The notes under the pieces: generated by a model
Database searches by the model: none
What the model saw: only the letters and a program-made list of their open reading frames with translations
What the model was told of the DNA's origin: nothing
Assembly (NCBI GenBank): GCA_964552395.1
Contig: CAZKGM010000005.1
Span: 62,001 to 126,000 of the forward strand
DNA length: 64,000 nt
Origin: JAJDNH01 sp964552395
GTDB lineage: Bacteria > Acidobacteriota > Thermoanaerobaculia > Thermoanaerobaculales > Sulfomarinibacteraceae
Direction of reading: 5' to 3'
In this document: piece by piece, positions 57,478 through 64,000 of the stretch
Layout of the letters: each line of letters opens with the position of its first letter
Numbering within the stretch: the first letter of the stretch is position 1
Program-made: the position numbers and the translations under genes

Positions 57478-58713
57478 GTGGACGAGGCGACGCACGCGCG
57501 CGAGCAGGAGTTCGTGACCGTCGAGGAGGCCGTCCAGCGCCTCGCGCGCGGCGAGATGGTTGTGGTCGTCGATGACGAGGACCGGGAGAACGAGGGCGAC
57601 CTCATTCTTGCTGCCGACCGGGTTACCCCGGAGGCCGTCAACTTCATGGCCCGCAACGCCCGCGGCCTGATCTGTGTGGCGCTCACGCGGGATCGCTGCG
57701 AGCGGCTCGACCTGCCGCTGATGGTCGAAAGCAACCGCAACACCTCGGCGCACGAGACCGCGTTCTGCGTCTCGGTGGAGGCACGCCGCGGGACGACGAC
57801 CGGCATCTCCGCACACGATCGTGCAGCTACGGTGAGGGCGCTGATCGATCCGGAGACGGCTCCGGACGATCTGCTGCGGCCGGGCCACATGTTCCCGCTG
57901 CGCGCCCGTAACGGGGGGGTGCTCAAGCGGGCCGGTCACACCGAGGCCGCCGTCGACCTCGCCCGCCTCGCCGGCCTGACTCCGGCCGGGGTCCTGTGCG
58001 AGGTGATGGACGATGACGGGCAGATGGCGCGCCTGCCCCGTCTCGTCGAGTTTGCCCGTGAGCACGGCCTCGCCATGCTCACCGTGGCCGACCTGATTGC
58101 CCACAGGTTGCGCTCCGAGAAGCTGGTCGAGCAAGTCGCGGGGCCGAACCTGCCGACGGCCCACGGTGACTTCCGCATTCACGCGTATCGCAACCGCGTG
58201 ACCGGCGAGGAGCACGTTGCGCTCGTCATGGGTGAGATCGATCCGGAGCAGCCCGTGCTGGTGCGCGTGCACTCGCAGTGCCTGACCGGGGACGTCTTTG
58301 CCTCCAGCCGCTGTGACTGTGGGGTCCAGCTCGAGGAAGCCCTGCGCCGCATCGGCGCCGAGGGTTGCGGGGTGCTGCTCTACCTGCTCCAAGAGGGACG
58401 CGGGATCGGCCTCTTCAACAAGCTGCGCGCGTACGAGCTGCAGGATGCCGGCGAGGACACTGTCGAGGCGAACGTCCACCTGGGCTTCCCGCCCGACCCG
58501 CGTGACTACGGGACCGGCGCGCAGATCCTTCTCGACCTCGGGGTAAGGCGGATGCGGCTGATGACCAACAACCCGAAGAAGTACGCGGCGCTGGCAGGCT
58601 TTGGTCTCGAGATCGTTGAGCGTGTGCCCCTCGAGGTGCCGCCGACCGACCATACGCGGTCCTACCTCGAGACCAAGAAGCAGAAGCTCGGGCACATCCT
58701 GAAGCTGGTGTGA
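57478..58713 (+). CDS. ribBA: Bifunctional RibBA, DHBP synthase/GTP cyclohydrolase II
   Basis: RibBA feeds riboflavin synthesis from both substrates, ribulose 5-phosphate (N-terminal RibB) and GTP (C-terminal RibA). The 411-residue fusion shows DDEDRENEGDL at residues 33-43 with the metal-binding glutamate, THETAFCVSVEA-type stretch (SAHETAFCVSVEA), GHMFPLRARNGGV and AGHTEAAVDLARLAG in the first half. The second half has the zinc cysteines in HSQCLTGDVFASSRCDCG and LLQEGRGIGL, MTNNPKKYAAL and RVPLEVPPT. The GTG at 57478 follows a G-rich ribosome site nine nt after the GWxTD stop. No FMN riboswitch was recognised. Both halves look functional. Confidence 0.96.
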   Translation: MDEATHAREQEFVTVEEAVQRLARGEMVVVVDDEDRENEGDLILAADRVTPEAVNFMARNARGLICVALTRDRCERLDLPLMVESNRNTSAHETAFCVSVEARRGTTTGISAHDRAATVRALIDPETAPDDLLRPGHMFPLRARNGGVLKRAGHTEAAVDLARLAGLTPAGVLCEVMDDDGQMARLPRLVEFAREHGLAMLTVADLIAHRLRSEKLVEQVAGPNLPTAHGDFRIHAYRNRVTGEEHVALVMGEIDPEQPVLVRVHSQCLTGDVFASSRCDCGVQLEEALRRIGAEGCGVLLYLLQEGRGIGLFNKLRAYELQDAGEDTVEANVHLGFPPDPRDYGTGAQILLDLGVRRMRLMTNNPKKYAALAGFGLEIVERVPLEVPPTDHTRSYLETKKQKLGHILKLV

Positions 58714-58767
58714 GCCGGCCTGGAAGCCCAACCAGCAGCCGTACGGCGCTACTGCGGCAGACGACTC

Positions 58768-61700
58768 GTGACCTTACCTCTTCCTGATCTCAGTGACCTG
58801 GCCGCTGCCGTCCGGGGCGGCGGTCGGCGGTTGGCGATCGGCGGCGTCGTGCCCGGCGCGCGTGCCCTGCCGCTGGCCGCGCTCTCGCGCGAGGCGTGGC
58901 CCACGCACTGCACGCTGGCGGTCGTGCCCCGGGTGGGCGAGGCGGCGGAGCTGGTGGAGGGCCTGCGCCTTCTCGCTCCCGACCTCGAGGTCGGCCTGAT
59001 CCCGGCGGAGACCGCTTCGCCCTACCTGGGTTCCGAGCCACCGTTTGCCGTGCGTCTCGAGCTGGCCAACCTCCTGGTTCGGGTCGCGGAGAGCTCTGTC
59101 CGACTGCTGGTGGCGCCGGCGCGCGCGCTGCTGGCTCCGATCCCGCAGCCAGTCGAAGTGGCGAGCCGCGTGCTGACGCTGGCGGTCGGAGACGAGGTCG
59201 ACACCCGCGAGCTTGCCGGCCGCCTGGCCGGCCTCGGTTTTAGGCGCACGGACCTCGTGGAGTCAGCGGGGGACATGGCCTTCCGCGGGGCGGTCGTCGA
59301 CGTGCATCTCGGTGGTGAGACCGCGGTGAGGATCGAGCTGGACGATGTCGTCGTCGACCGCGTGCTCGGCTTCGATCCGGCGACGCAGAGGAGCTGCGGA
59401 GAACCCCTCGCGGGCGTGACCATGCTGCCTCTGGAGCCGTTCTCTGCCGATGAGGAGCGGCGCGCGCGGCTCGCCGATGCGCTGGCGGCCGACTACCCGG
59501 CTCTCGCCGGGCTGCTCCGGGAGGGCGCCGAGCGGCGCTTGTGGTGGGCCATGCTGGCGCGAGGAAGTGGGGCGACCGACTGGTTGCAGATCGTCAACGA
59601 CGTGGTCGTATGCGACCGCGACGAAGCCACCGGCGACCTGGCTCGGTGGCTGCAGCTGCAGGGGCGGGAGTGGGAGGTTCTATCACGGCGCCATGTGCCG
59701 CTTCCTCCTCCGCACGAGATCCTGAGTGACGCCGGAGTCGTCCAGCAGGCGCTGGAGAGGCCATCACTGCGGATCGAGCGGCTGGAGGTGGCGGACGGCG
59801 AGACGAGGTGGTGGCGGCTGCAAACCCATCCTGGGGAGAGCTTTGTCCGTCGCCTTCCCGACCTGGTGCCGACCTTGCGCTCGCGGCGTGCCCAGGATCT
59901 GGCGCAGGTTCTGGTGGTGGGCTCAGAGCGCGAGGGGCATCGCTTCAGCGGGCTCCTCGAGGACGGCGGCGTGCTGCCGGTCGCGGGCCAACCTGCCAAG
60001 GGTGCGGTGGCGATTGCAGTAGGCGGTCTCCGTCACGGCTTTGTGTGGGAGGGTGGACTCGCCGTCTACGGTCGTCGTGACCTGACGTCAACGCCGGTTC
60101 CCCGCCGCCGTCGCGGCGGCCTCGCGGCGTTCGCGTCGGACCTGCGCGACCTCAAGCCCGGCGACTTCGTCGTCCACACGGACCATGGGATCGCTCTCTT
60201 CAACGGCTTCAGGCGGGTCGAGGTGGAGGGCCGGCAGCTCGAGATGCTGGTGTTGGCCTATCACGGCAACGACACACTACTGGTGCCGGTGGAGCGCGCA
60301 GACCTCATCCAACGCTACACGGCGGGCGATGTCGAGGCAAAACCGCGCCTGGATCGCCTCGGCTCTGCTTCGTGGCGCCGGCGCAAGGCGCGGGTGAAGA
60401 AAGCGGTCCGCGAGATGGCGGCCGAGCTGTTGCGCCTGGCCGCTGTCAGACAGTCCGCGCGCGGTCACGCGTTTTCTCCGGACTCGCCGTGGCAGAAGGA
60501 GTTCGAGGAGGCGTTCGAGTTCGAGCTGACTCCGGATCAGGATCGGGGAGTCTCCGAGATCAAGGCTGACATGGAGTCGGAGCGGCCAATGGACCGCCTG
60601 CTGTGCGGCGACGTTGGCTACGGCAAGACCGAGGTCGCGCTGCGGGCGGCGTTCAAGGCGGTGCTCGACGGCAAGCAGGTGGCGGTGCTGGCGCCGACGA
60701 CCATTCTGGCCGAGCAGCACCTGCACACCTTCCGACGGCGAATGGCGGCGTTTCCGGTGGAGCTGCGCATGCTGTCCCGCTTCGTAGCGCCGGCCGAGGC
60801 CGCGAAGGTGATCACGGGGCTTGCCGAGGGGACCGTCGACGTGGTCATCGGGACTCACCGCCTGCTCGGAGCAGGGGTTCACTTCCGCGACCTCGGACTT
60901 GTGATCATCGACGAGGAACAGCGCTTCGGCGTCGCGCAGAAGGAACGGCTGAAACGGATGCGCACCGAGGTCGATGTGGTCTCGATGTCGGCAACCCCGA
61001 TCCCGAGAACCCTCAACATGGCGCTCTCCGGCATTCGCGACATCTCCCTCATCGAGACCCCGCCGCGCGACCGTCAGGCGGTCGAGACGACGGTGCTCGA
61101 GTTCTCCGAGGAGATCGTCCGCGAGGCGGTCCTGTATGAGCTGGAGCGCGGCGGGCAGGTGTTCTTTGTTCACAACCGGGTCCGTTCGATCGGTGCCTTC
61201 GCCGAGTGGCTACGGCGGGTGGTGCCGGAGGCGAGGACCGTCGTTGCCCACGGGCAGATGGCAGAGCGGTCTTTGGAGCGCGCAATGCGCACGTTCCTCG
61301 ATGGTGAGGCCGACGTGTTACTGGCCACAGCCATCATCGAGAACGGCCTCGATATCCCCAACGCCAACACCCTCCTGGTGAGTCGGTCCGATCGCTTCGG
61401 CCTGGCTCAGCTGTACCAGTTGCGGGGCCGTGTTGGGCGTTCGGACCGGCTGGCTTTCGCCTACCTCTTGGTGCCGGCGGGGCAGGCGTTGACGCCGGTG
61501 GCGCGCGCGCGGCTCGGCGCGATCCAAGAGTTCTGTGAGCTCGGTGCCGGTTTCCGTATCGCGGCTCGCGACCTCGAGATCCGCGGTGCCGGCAATATGC
61601 TGGGAGCGGAGCAGCACGGCTTTCTCGAGGCGGTCGGATTCGAGACCTACTGCCAGCTGCTCGAGGAGGCGGTGGCGGAGCTTCAGGGGGGCCCGGCGCC

Positions 61701-62118
61701 GGCTCGCGGCGAGGTCGAGCTCAGGCTCGGCCTCGACCTGCAGCTGCCCGGTGAGTACATCGCGGAGCCTGCCCTGCGACTGTCGTTCTACAAGCGCCTT
61801 GCCACCTGCGAGGACGACGCAGCCGTCGCCGAGCTCGCCGACGAGGTCCGAGATCGTTTTGGACCCTTGCCGGTGCAGCTCGAGACCCTTCTCGACGTGC
61901 AGCGGCTGAGAATCGCCGCCCGCGCGGCTGGCTTTGCCGAGATATCGCGCCGCAAAGAGGTCTGGCGACTCCGCCTGGACCCGGCACTGGGAGCGCCGCC
62001 GCAGCTGGGCAGTGCCGTGGCCGAGTGGCCGGATGCCGTCGTTTCGGGTGGCGGCGAGATCCGTCTGCCGGGCCGCTCGCTGGCGGCGGTCGTGGCCTTC
62101 CTCACCCAGTGCGTCTGA
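58768..62118 (+). CDS. mfd: Transcription-repair coupling factor Mfd
   Basis: Mfd removes RNA polymerase stalled at DNA lesions and recruits UvrA. The 1116-residue protein has the UvrB-like N-terminal domains (LIPAETASPYLGSEP, and LGFRRTDLVESAGDMAFRG). A CarD-like RNAP-interacting domain begins near residue 465 (LKPGDFVVHTDHGIALFNGF). The RecG-type motor follows, with Walker A GDVGYGKTEVALR near 613 and DEEQRFGV near 714. Motifs MSATPIPRTLNMAL, AHGQMAERSLE, TAIIENGLDIPNANT and QLRGRVGRSDRLAFAY follow. The C-terminal TRCF domain starts around 985. The GTG at 58768 is 55 nt after ribBA, so they may be one transcript. Length is normal. Confidence 0.97.
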   Translation: MTLPLPDLSDLAAAVRGGGRRLAIGGVVPGARALPLAALSREAWPTHCTLAVVPRVGEAAELVEGLRLLAPDLEVGLIPAETASPYLGSEPPFAVRLELANLLVRVAESSVRLLVAPARALLAPIPQPVEVASRVLTLAVGDEVDTRELAGRLAGLGFRRTDLVESAGDMAFRGAVVDVHLGGETAVRIELDDVVVDRVLGFDPATQRSCGEPLAGVTMLPLEPFSADEERRARLADALAADYPALAGLLREGAERRLWWAMLARGSGATDWLQIVNDVVVCDRDEATGDLARWLQLQGREWEVLSRRHVPLPPPHEILSDAGVVQQALERPSLRIERLEVADGETRWWRLQTHPGESFVRRLPDLVPTLRSRRAQDLAQVLVVGSEREGHRFSGLLEDGGVLPVAGQPAKGAVAIAVGGLRHGFVWEGGLAVYGRRDLTSTPVPRRRRGGLAAFASDLRDLKPGDFVVHTDHGIALFNGFRRVEVEGRQLEMLVLAYHGNDTLLVPVERADLIQRYTAGDVEAKPRLDRLGSASWRRRKARVKKAVREMAAELLRLAAVRQSARGHAFSPDSPWQKEFEEAFEFELTPDQDRGVSEIKADMESERPMDRLLCGDVGYGKTEVALRAAFKAVLDGKQVAVLAPTTILAEQHLHTFRRRMAAFPVELRMLSRFVAPAEAAKVITGLAEGTVDVVIGTHRLLGAGVHFRDLGLVIIDEEQRFGVAQKERLKRMRTEVDVVSMSATPIPRTLNMALSGIRDISLIETPPRDRQAVETTVLEFSEEIVREAVLYELERGGQVFFVHNRVRSIGAFAEWLRRVVPEARTVVAHGQMAERSLERAMRTFLDGEADVLLATAIIENGLDIPNANTLLVSRSDRFGLAQLYQLRGRVGRSDRLAFAYLLVPAGQALTPVARARLGAIQEFCELGAGFRIAARDLEIRGAGNMLGAEQHGFLEAVGFETYCQLLEEAVAELQGGPAPARGEVELRLGLDLQLPGEYIAEPALRLSFYKRLATCEDDAAVAELADEVRDRFGPLPVQLETLLDVQRLRIAARAAGFAEISRRKEVWRLRLDPALGAPPQLGSAVAEWPDAVVSGGGEIRLPGRSLAAVVAFLTQCV

Positions 62119-62197
62119 TCCCGACCCACCCTCCGGGGGGGTCACGCGCGGCGCTTGCCCGGCAACTGAGAGACTGGGTGGCGCCCTTGCCTCCCGC

Positions 62198-62230
62198 CGG
62201 TCGCAGCCGCCAGTAAGTGAATGATCCGGG
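62198..62230. repeat. 35-nt gene-end motif, copy 3
   Basis: CCGGTCGCAG, then CCGCCAGTAAGTGA, then ATGATCCGGG. It shares its two ends and spacing with the copies at 22666-22702 and 23679-23713, but is shorter by a few bases in the middle. It lies in the 138-nt gap between mfd and the PPIase gene. Confidence 0.5.
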
Positions 62231-62256
62231 CTGGGAGTGGTAGGCTGCGCCTCGTG

Positions 62257-63123
62257 ATGAGAGGTACTTCGAAGGTGTGGCCGCGGTTTCTGGGCATCGC
62301 GACGGCGGCGGTGGTGGCCGTCGCCTGCGGCAGACAGGAGCCTGCCGACGTGATCGCGATTGTGGGCGATCAACGGGTCAAGATGGAGACCTTTCAAGCG
62401 TACGTCGAGGCTGTCCTCGACGCGAGCTGGGAGAGCGCGGACACCCGCCTGTCGTCACGGCTGCTGGACCAGTTCCTGGACCAGGAGGTGGTGGCCGCCG
62501 CGGCTCGGCGACGGCGTCCAGTGCGGATACCGGTCCGACCCGAGGAACGGTCGGCCGCCGTGCGGGCGCTCCTCGGCGAGCTTTGCGGACCGCCTCCGAC
62601 ACCGCCGGCGGCCGAGATCGAGAGCGAGCTCGCGCGGCTTTCGGAAGTACAGCAGCCGGAGCGGGTGCACGTCCGGCAAATCCTCGTGGAGAGCCGGGAG
62701 AAGGCGCTCGAAGTCGCGCGCAGGCTGGCGGCCGGAGAGGACTTCGTGGAGGTGTCCCGCCAGATGAGCCGTGCCGCCAACGCCGACGATGGGGGCGAGC
62801 TCGGGACCATCGCTATGGGCACGCTGCCCGAGGAGTTCGAGGAGGAGATCTCCAAGCTGAAGCCGGGACAGGTATCGAAGCCGGTCAAGAGCCCGGCGGG
62901 GTATCACATCTTTCAGGTGCTCGAGCGGACTCCGGCCGGTCTCCCCGCCCGTGCCGACGTCGAGTCCGAGACCAGGCACAGGTTTGCTGAGCGGGTGAGC
63001 CGGCAGCACATCCGGCAGTGCATCGGGCGGCTGGCCGCTGAGGTCGGTGTGCGCGTCATTCCCGGGCACCTTTGGTTCGGGTACGATGGACGGTATGCGG
63101 AGGGACGTCATGAAGGCAGTTAG
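62257..63123 (+). CDS. Parvulin-type peptidyl-prolyl isomerase lipoprotein
   Basis: A 288-residue periplasmic foldase. The N-terminus is a lipoprotein signal (hydrophobic stretch ending in VVAVAC, C24). A SurA-N-like helical segment follows (about residues 30-130). The PpiC/parvulin domain is at about 135-235: VHVRQILVESREKALEVARR, then FVEVSRQMSRAANADDGGELG and KPVKSPAGYHIFQVLER, as in the family. ATG 62257 was preferred to the GTG three nt upstream. Its end overlaps the next start by 14 nt. PrsA-type and SurA-type roles are both possible; because its partner is SurA-like, outer-membrane protein maturation is likely. Confidence 0.88.
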   Translation: MRGTSKVWPRFLGIATAAVVAVACGRQEPADVIAIVGDQRVKMETFQAYVEAVLDASWESADTRLSSRLLDQFLDQEVVAAAARRRRPVRIPVRPEERSAAVRALLGELCGPPPTPPAAEIESELARLSEVQQPERVHVRQILVESREKALEVARRLAAGEDFVEVSRQMSRAANADDGGELGTIAMGTLPEEFEEEISKLKPGQVSKPVKSPAGYHIFQVLERTPAGLPARADVESETRHRFAERVSRQHIRQCIGRLAAEVGVRVIPGHLWFGYDGRYAEGRHEGS

Positions 63124-64000
63124 AACGGCGATTGTGGCCGTGATGATCGTACTGTGTGTCGCGTTGGCTGGGGCCGCCAAGCGAGAGGTGGTCGAGGGCA
63201 TACTGGCCCGCGTCAATGACAGGATCGTCTCTATCACCGATTTTCGCAACCGGTTGCAGCAGGAGCTGGAGCAGCGGCAAACACCGTTGCCACCGAGCGA
63301 GCTCGATGGCTTCGCTCGTGGGCTATTCAAGTCGATGATCGAGGAAATGGTGCTGCTCGAGAGAGCCGACGAGAAGAAGCTGACGGTGGACCCGAAGGAC
63401 GTCGACCGTGTCATCCAGTCCCTGCGAGAGAACAACAAGCTGACCAATGATCAGGCATTCAAGCAGGCGCTGGCCAGCTCTGGGCTGACGGAGGCGGCCC
63501 TGCGGGAACGTTACCGCCAGACGCTGCTGCTGCAGAGGGTGGTCCAAAGCGAGATCAAGCCGACCGAGATTACCTCCCAGGAGTTGCGCGACGAGTACGA
63601 CGCCGACAAGGCAAGCTACAAGACGCCGGACAAGGTTCAGCTGCAGCAGCTGTTCTTTGCGACTGCGGAGGACGGCCACGATCGCGAGGCGGTGCTGCGC
63701 CGCGTCCGCGGTCTCGTGGAACGGGTGCGGTCCGGGGCGGATCTGGCTGCCGAGGCAACACTCGCCGGTGTCCAGCTTCAGGATCTTGGGGAGATTCCGG
63801 TTGCCGATCTGCGCGATACCGTCCGCAAGGCGGTGGCGCCACTTTCCGAGGGAGCCATCACCGACCCGGTTCCGACTGCCGGCGGCTACCAGGTGATCCG
63901 CCTCGTCAAGCGGATTCCCGCGGGCTATGTCCCTTTCGAGCAGGTCCAGGATCAGCTGCGCCGCAACCTCTCCCAAAAGCGTTACCAGGAGCAGACGGAT
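63110..64000 (+). CDS. SurA-like periplasmic chaperone/PPIase, truncated at the right edge
   Basis: 297 codons of a SurA-type protein, with the 3' end beyond the window. A signal peptide (MKAVRTAIVAVMIVLCVALAG) precedes the SurA N-domain, with ILARVNDRIVSITDFRNRLQ and LFKSMIEEMVLLERADEKK as the best matches. A parvulin-type PPIase domain begins at about residue 180 (VQLQQLFFATAEDG, then GEIPVADLRDTVRKAV, SEGAITDPVPTAGGYQVIRLV). GGAGGG stands six nt before the ATG at 63110; an in-frame ATG at 63095 would add five residues. It follows the lipoprotein PPIase with a 14-nt overlap, so the two are co-expressed. SurA helps outer-membrane proteins reach BAM, consistent with the BamD-like gene at 3.8 kb. 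Confidence 0.88.
   Translation, partial: MKAVRTAIVAVMIVLCVALAGAAKREVVEGILARVNDRIVSITDFRNRLQQELEQRQTPLPPSELDGFARGLFKSMIEEMVLLERADEKKLTVDPKDVDRVIQSLRENNKLTNDQAFKQALASSGLTEAALRERYRQTLLLQRVVQSEIKPTEITSQELRDEYDADKASYKTPDKVQLQQLFFATAEDGHDREAVLRRVRGLVERVRSGADLAAEATLAGVQLQDLGEIPVADLRDTVRKAVAPLSEGAITDPVPTAGGYQVIRLVKRIPAGYVPFEQVQDQLRRNLSQKRYQEQTD

Overview
The window is a GC-rich bacterial chromosome segment packed with housekeeping genes. Start codons often overlap the preceding stop (ATGA or GTGA), which points to long co-transcribed units. The combination of an MglA/MglB GTPase pair, a GWxTD-domain secreted protein, paired DUF3857/transglutaminase-like proteins, RseP/BamD/SurA/Tat envelope machinery and many small intergenic palindromic repeats suggests a Gram-negative bacterium of the Acidobacteriota or a similar deep lineage (inference from gene content; no rRNA is present to settle it). 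There is no phage, transposase, CRISPR array or plasmid module.

Layout. 1-2564: 5' part of rlmN, a small unknown gene, an APH-fold sugar kinase and tatA. 2649-10985 (all minus): truA, uppS, cdsA, dxr, rseP, a PASTA protein, rpe, a BamD-like lipoprotein and a LysM protein, a cell-envelope/isoprenoid/lipid block. 11092-11611: tRNA-Glu(CUC), a duplicated tRNA 3' end and short repeats. 11612-15607: an RDD membrane protein, then EIIA(Ntr-like), a P-II-like protein and two CPA2-type antiporter proteins in one tight operon. 15608-17813: a repeat-rich intergenic region and a secreted protein with its terminator. 17814-22665: dnaX, recR, mglB, mglA, a GlmU-N-like uridylyltransferase and pgpA. 22666-23712: a 1-kb noncoding island built of palindromic repeats. 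23713-26439: an enoyl-CoA hydratase-family protein, another repeat-rich gap, and an unknown membrane-anchored protein. 26438-40225: a polysaccharide locus with seven glycosyltransferases of GT4/GT2 type, a polyprenyl-phosphate sugar-1-phosphate transferase, a TerB-like protein and a 1180-residue GT-C-like membrane protein. 40281-48459: xerC, two DUF3857 proteins, transketolase and transaldolase. 48605-64000: glmS, a ClC channel, a PcrA/UvrD helicase, a cysteine desulfurase, a GWxTD protein, ribBA, mfd and two parvulin-type chaperones, the last one cut by the right edge.

The functional themes are envelope assembly (UppS/CdsA lipid supply, BamD, RseP, two periplasmic PPIases), nucleotide sugars and polysaccharide (GlmS, GlmU-N-like, the glycosyltransferase locus), DNA repair and replication (DnaX, RecR, PcrA, Mfd, XerC), and the non-oxidative pentose phosphate pathway (Rpe, Tkt, Tal).

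The least explained material is noncoding: two 107-nt palindromes with unrelated loops on identical stems, a roughly 140-nt element with three mutually pairing arms present twice, a 35-nt motif found next to three gene ends, and a duplicated tRNA 3' end. The most interesting protein-level observation is the EIIA/P-II-like/tandem-antiporter operon, in which one antiporter protein lacks the helix aspartate kept by its partner.
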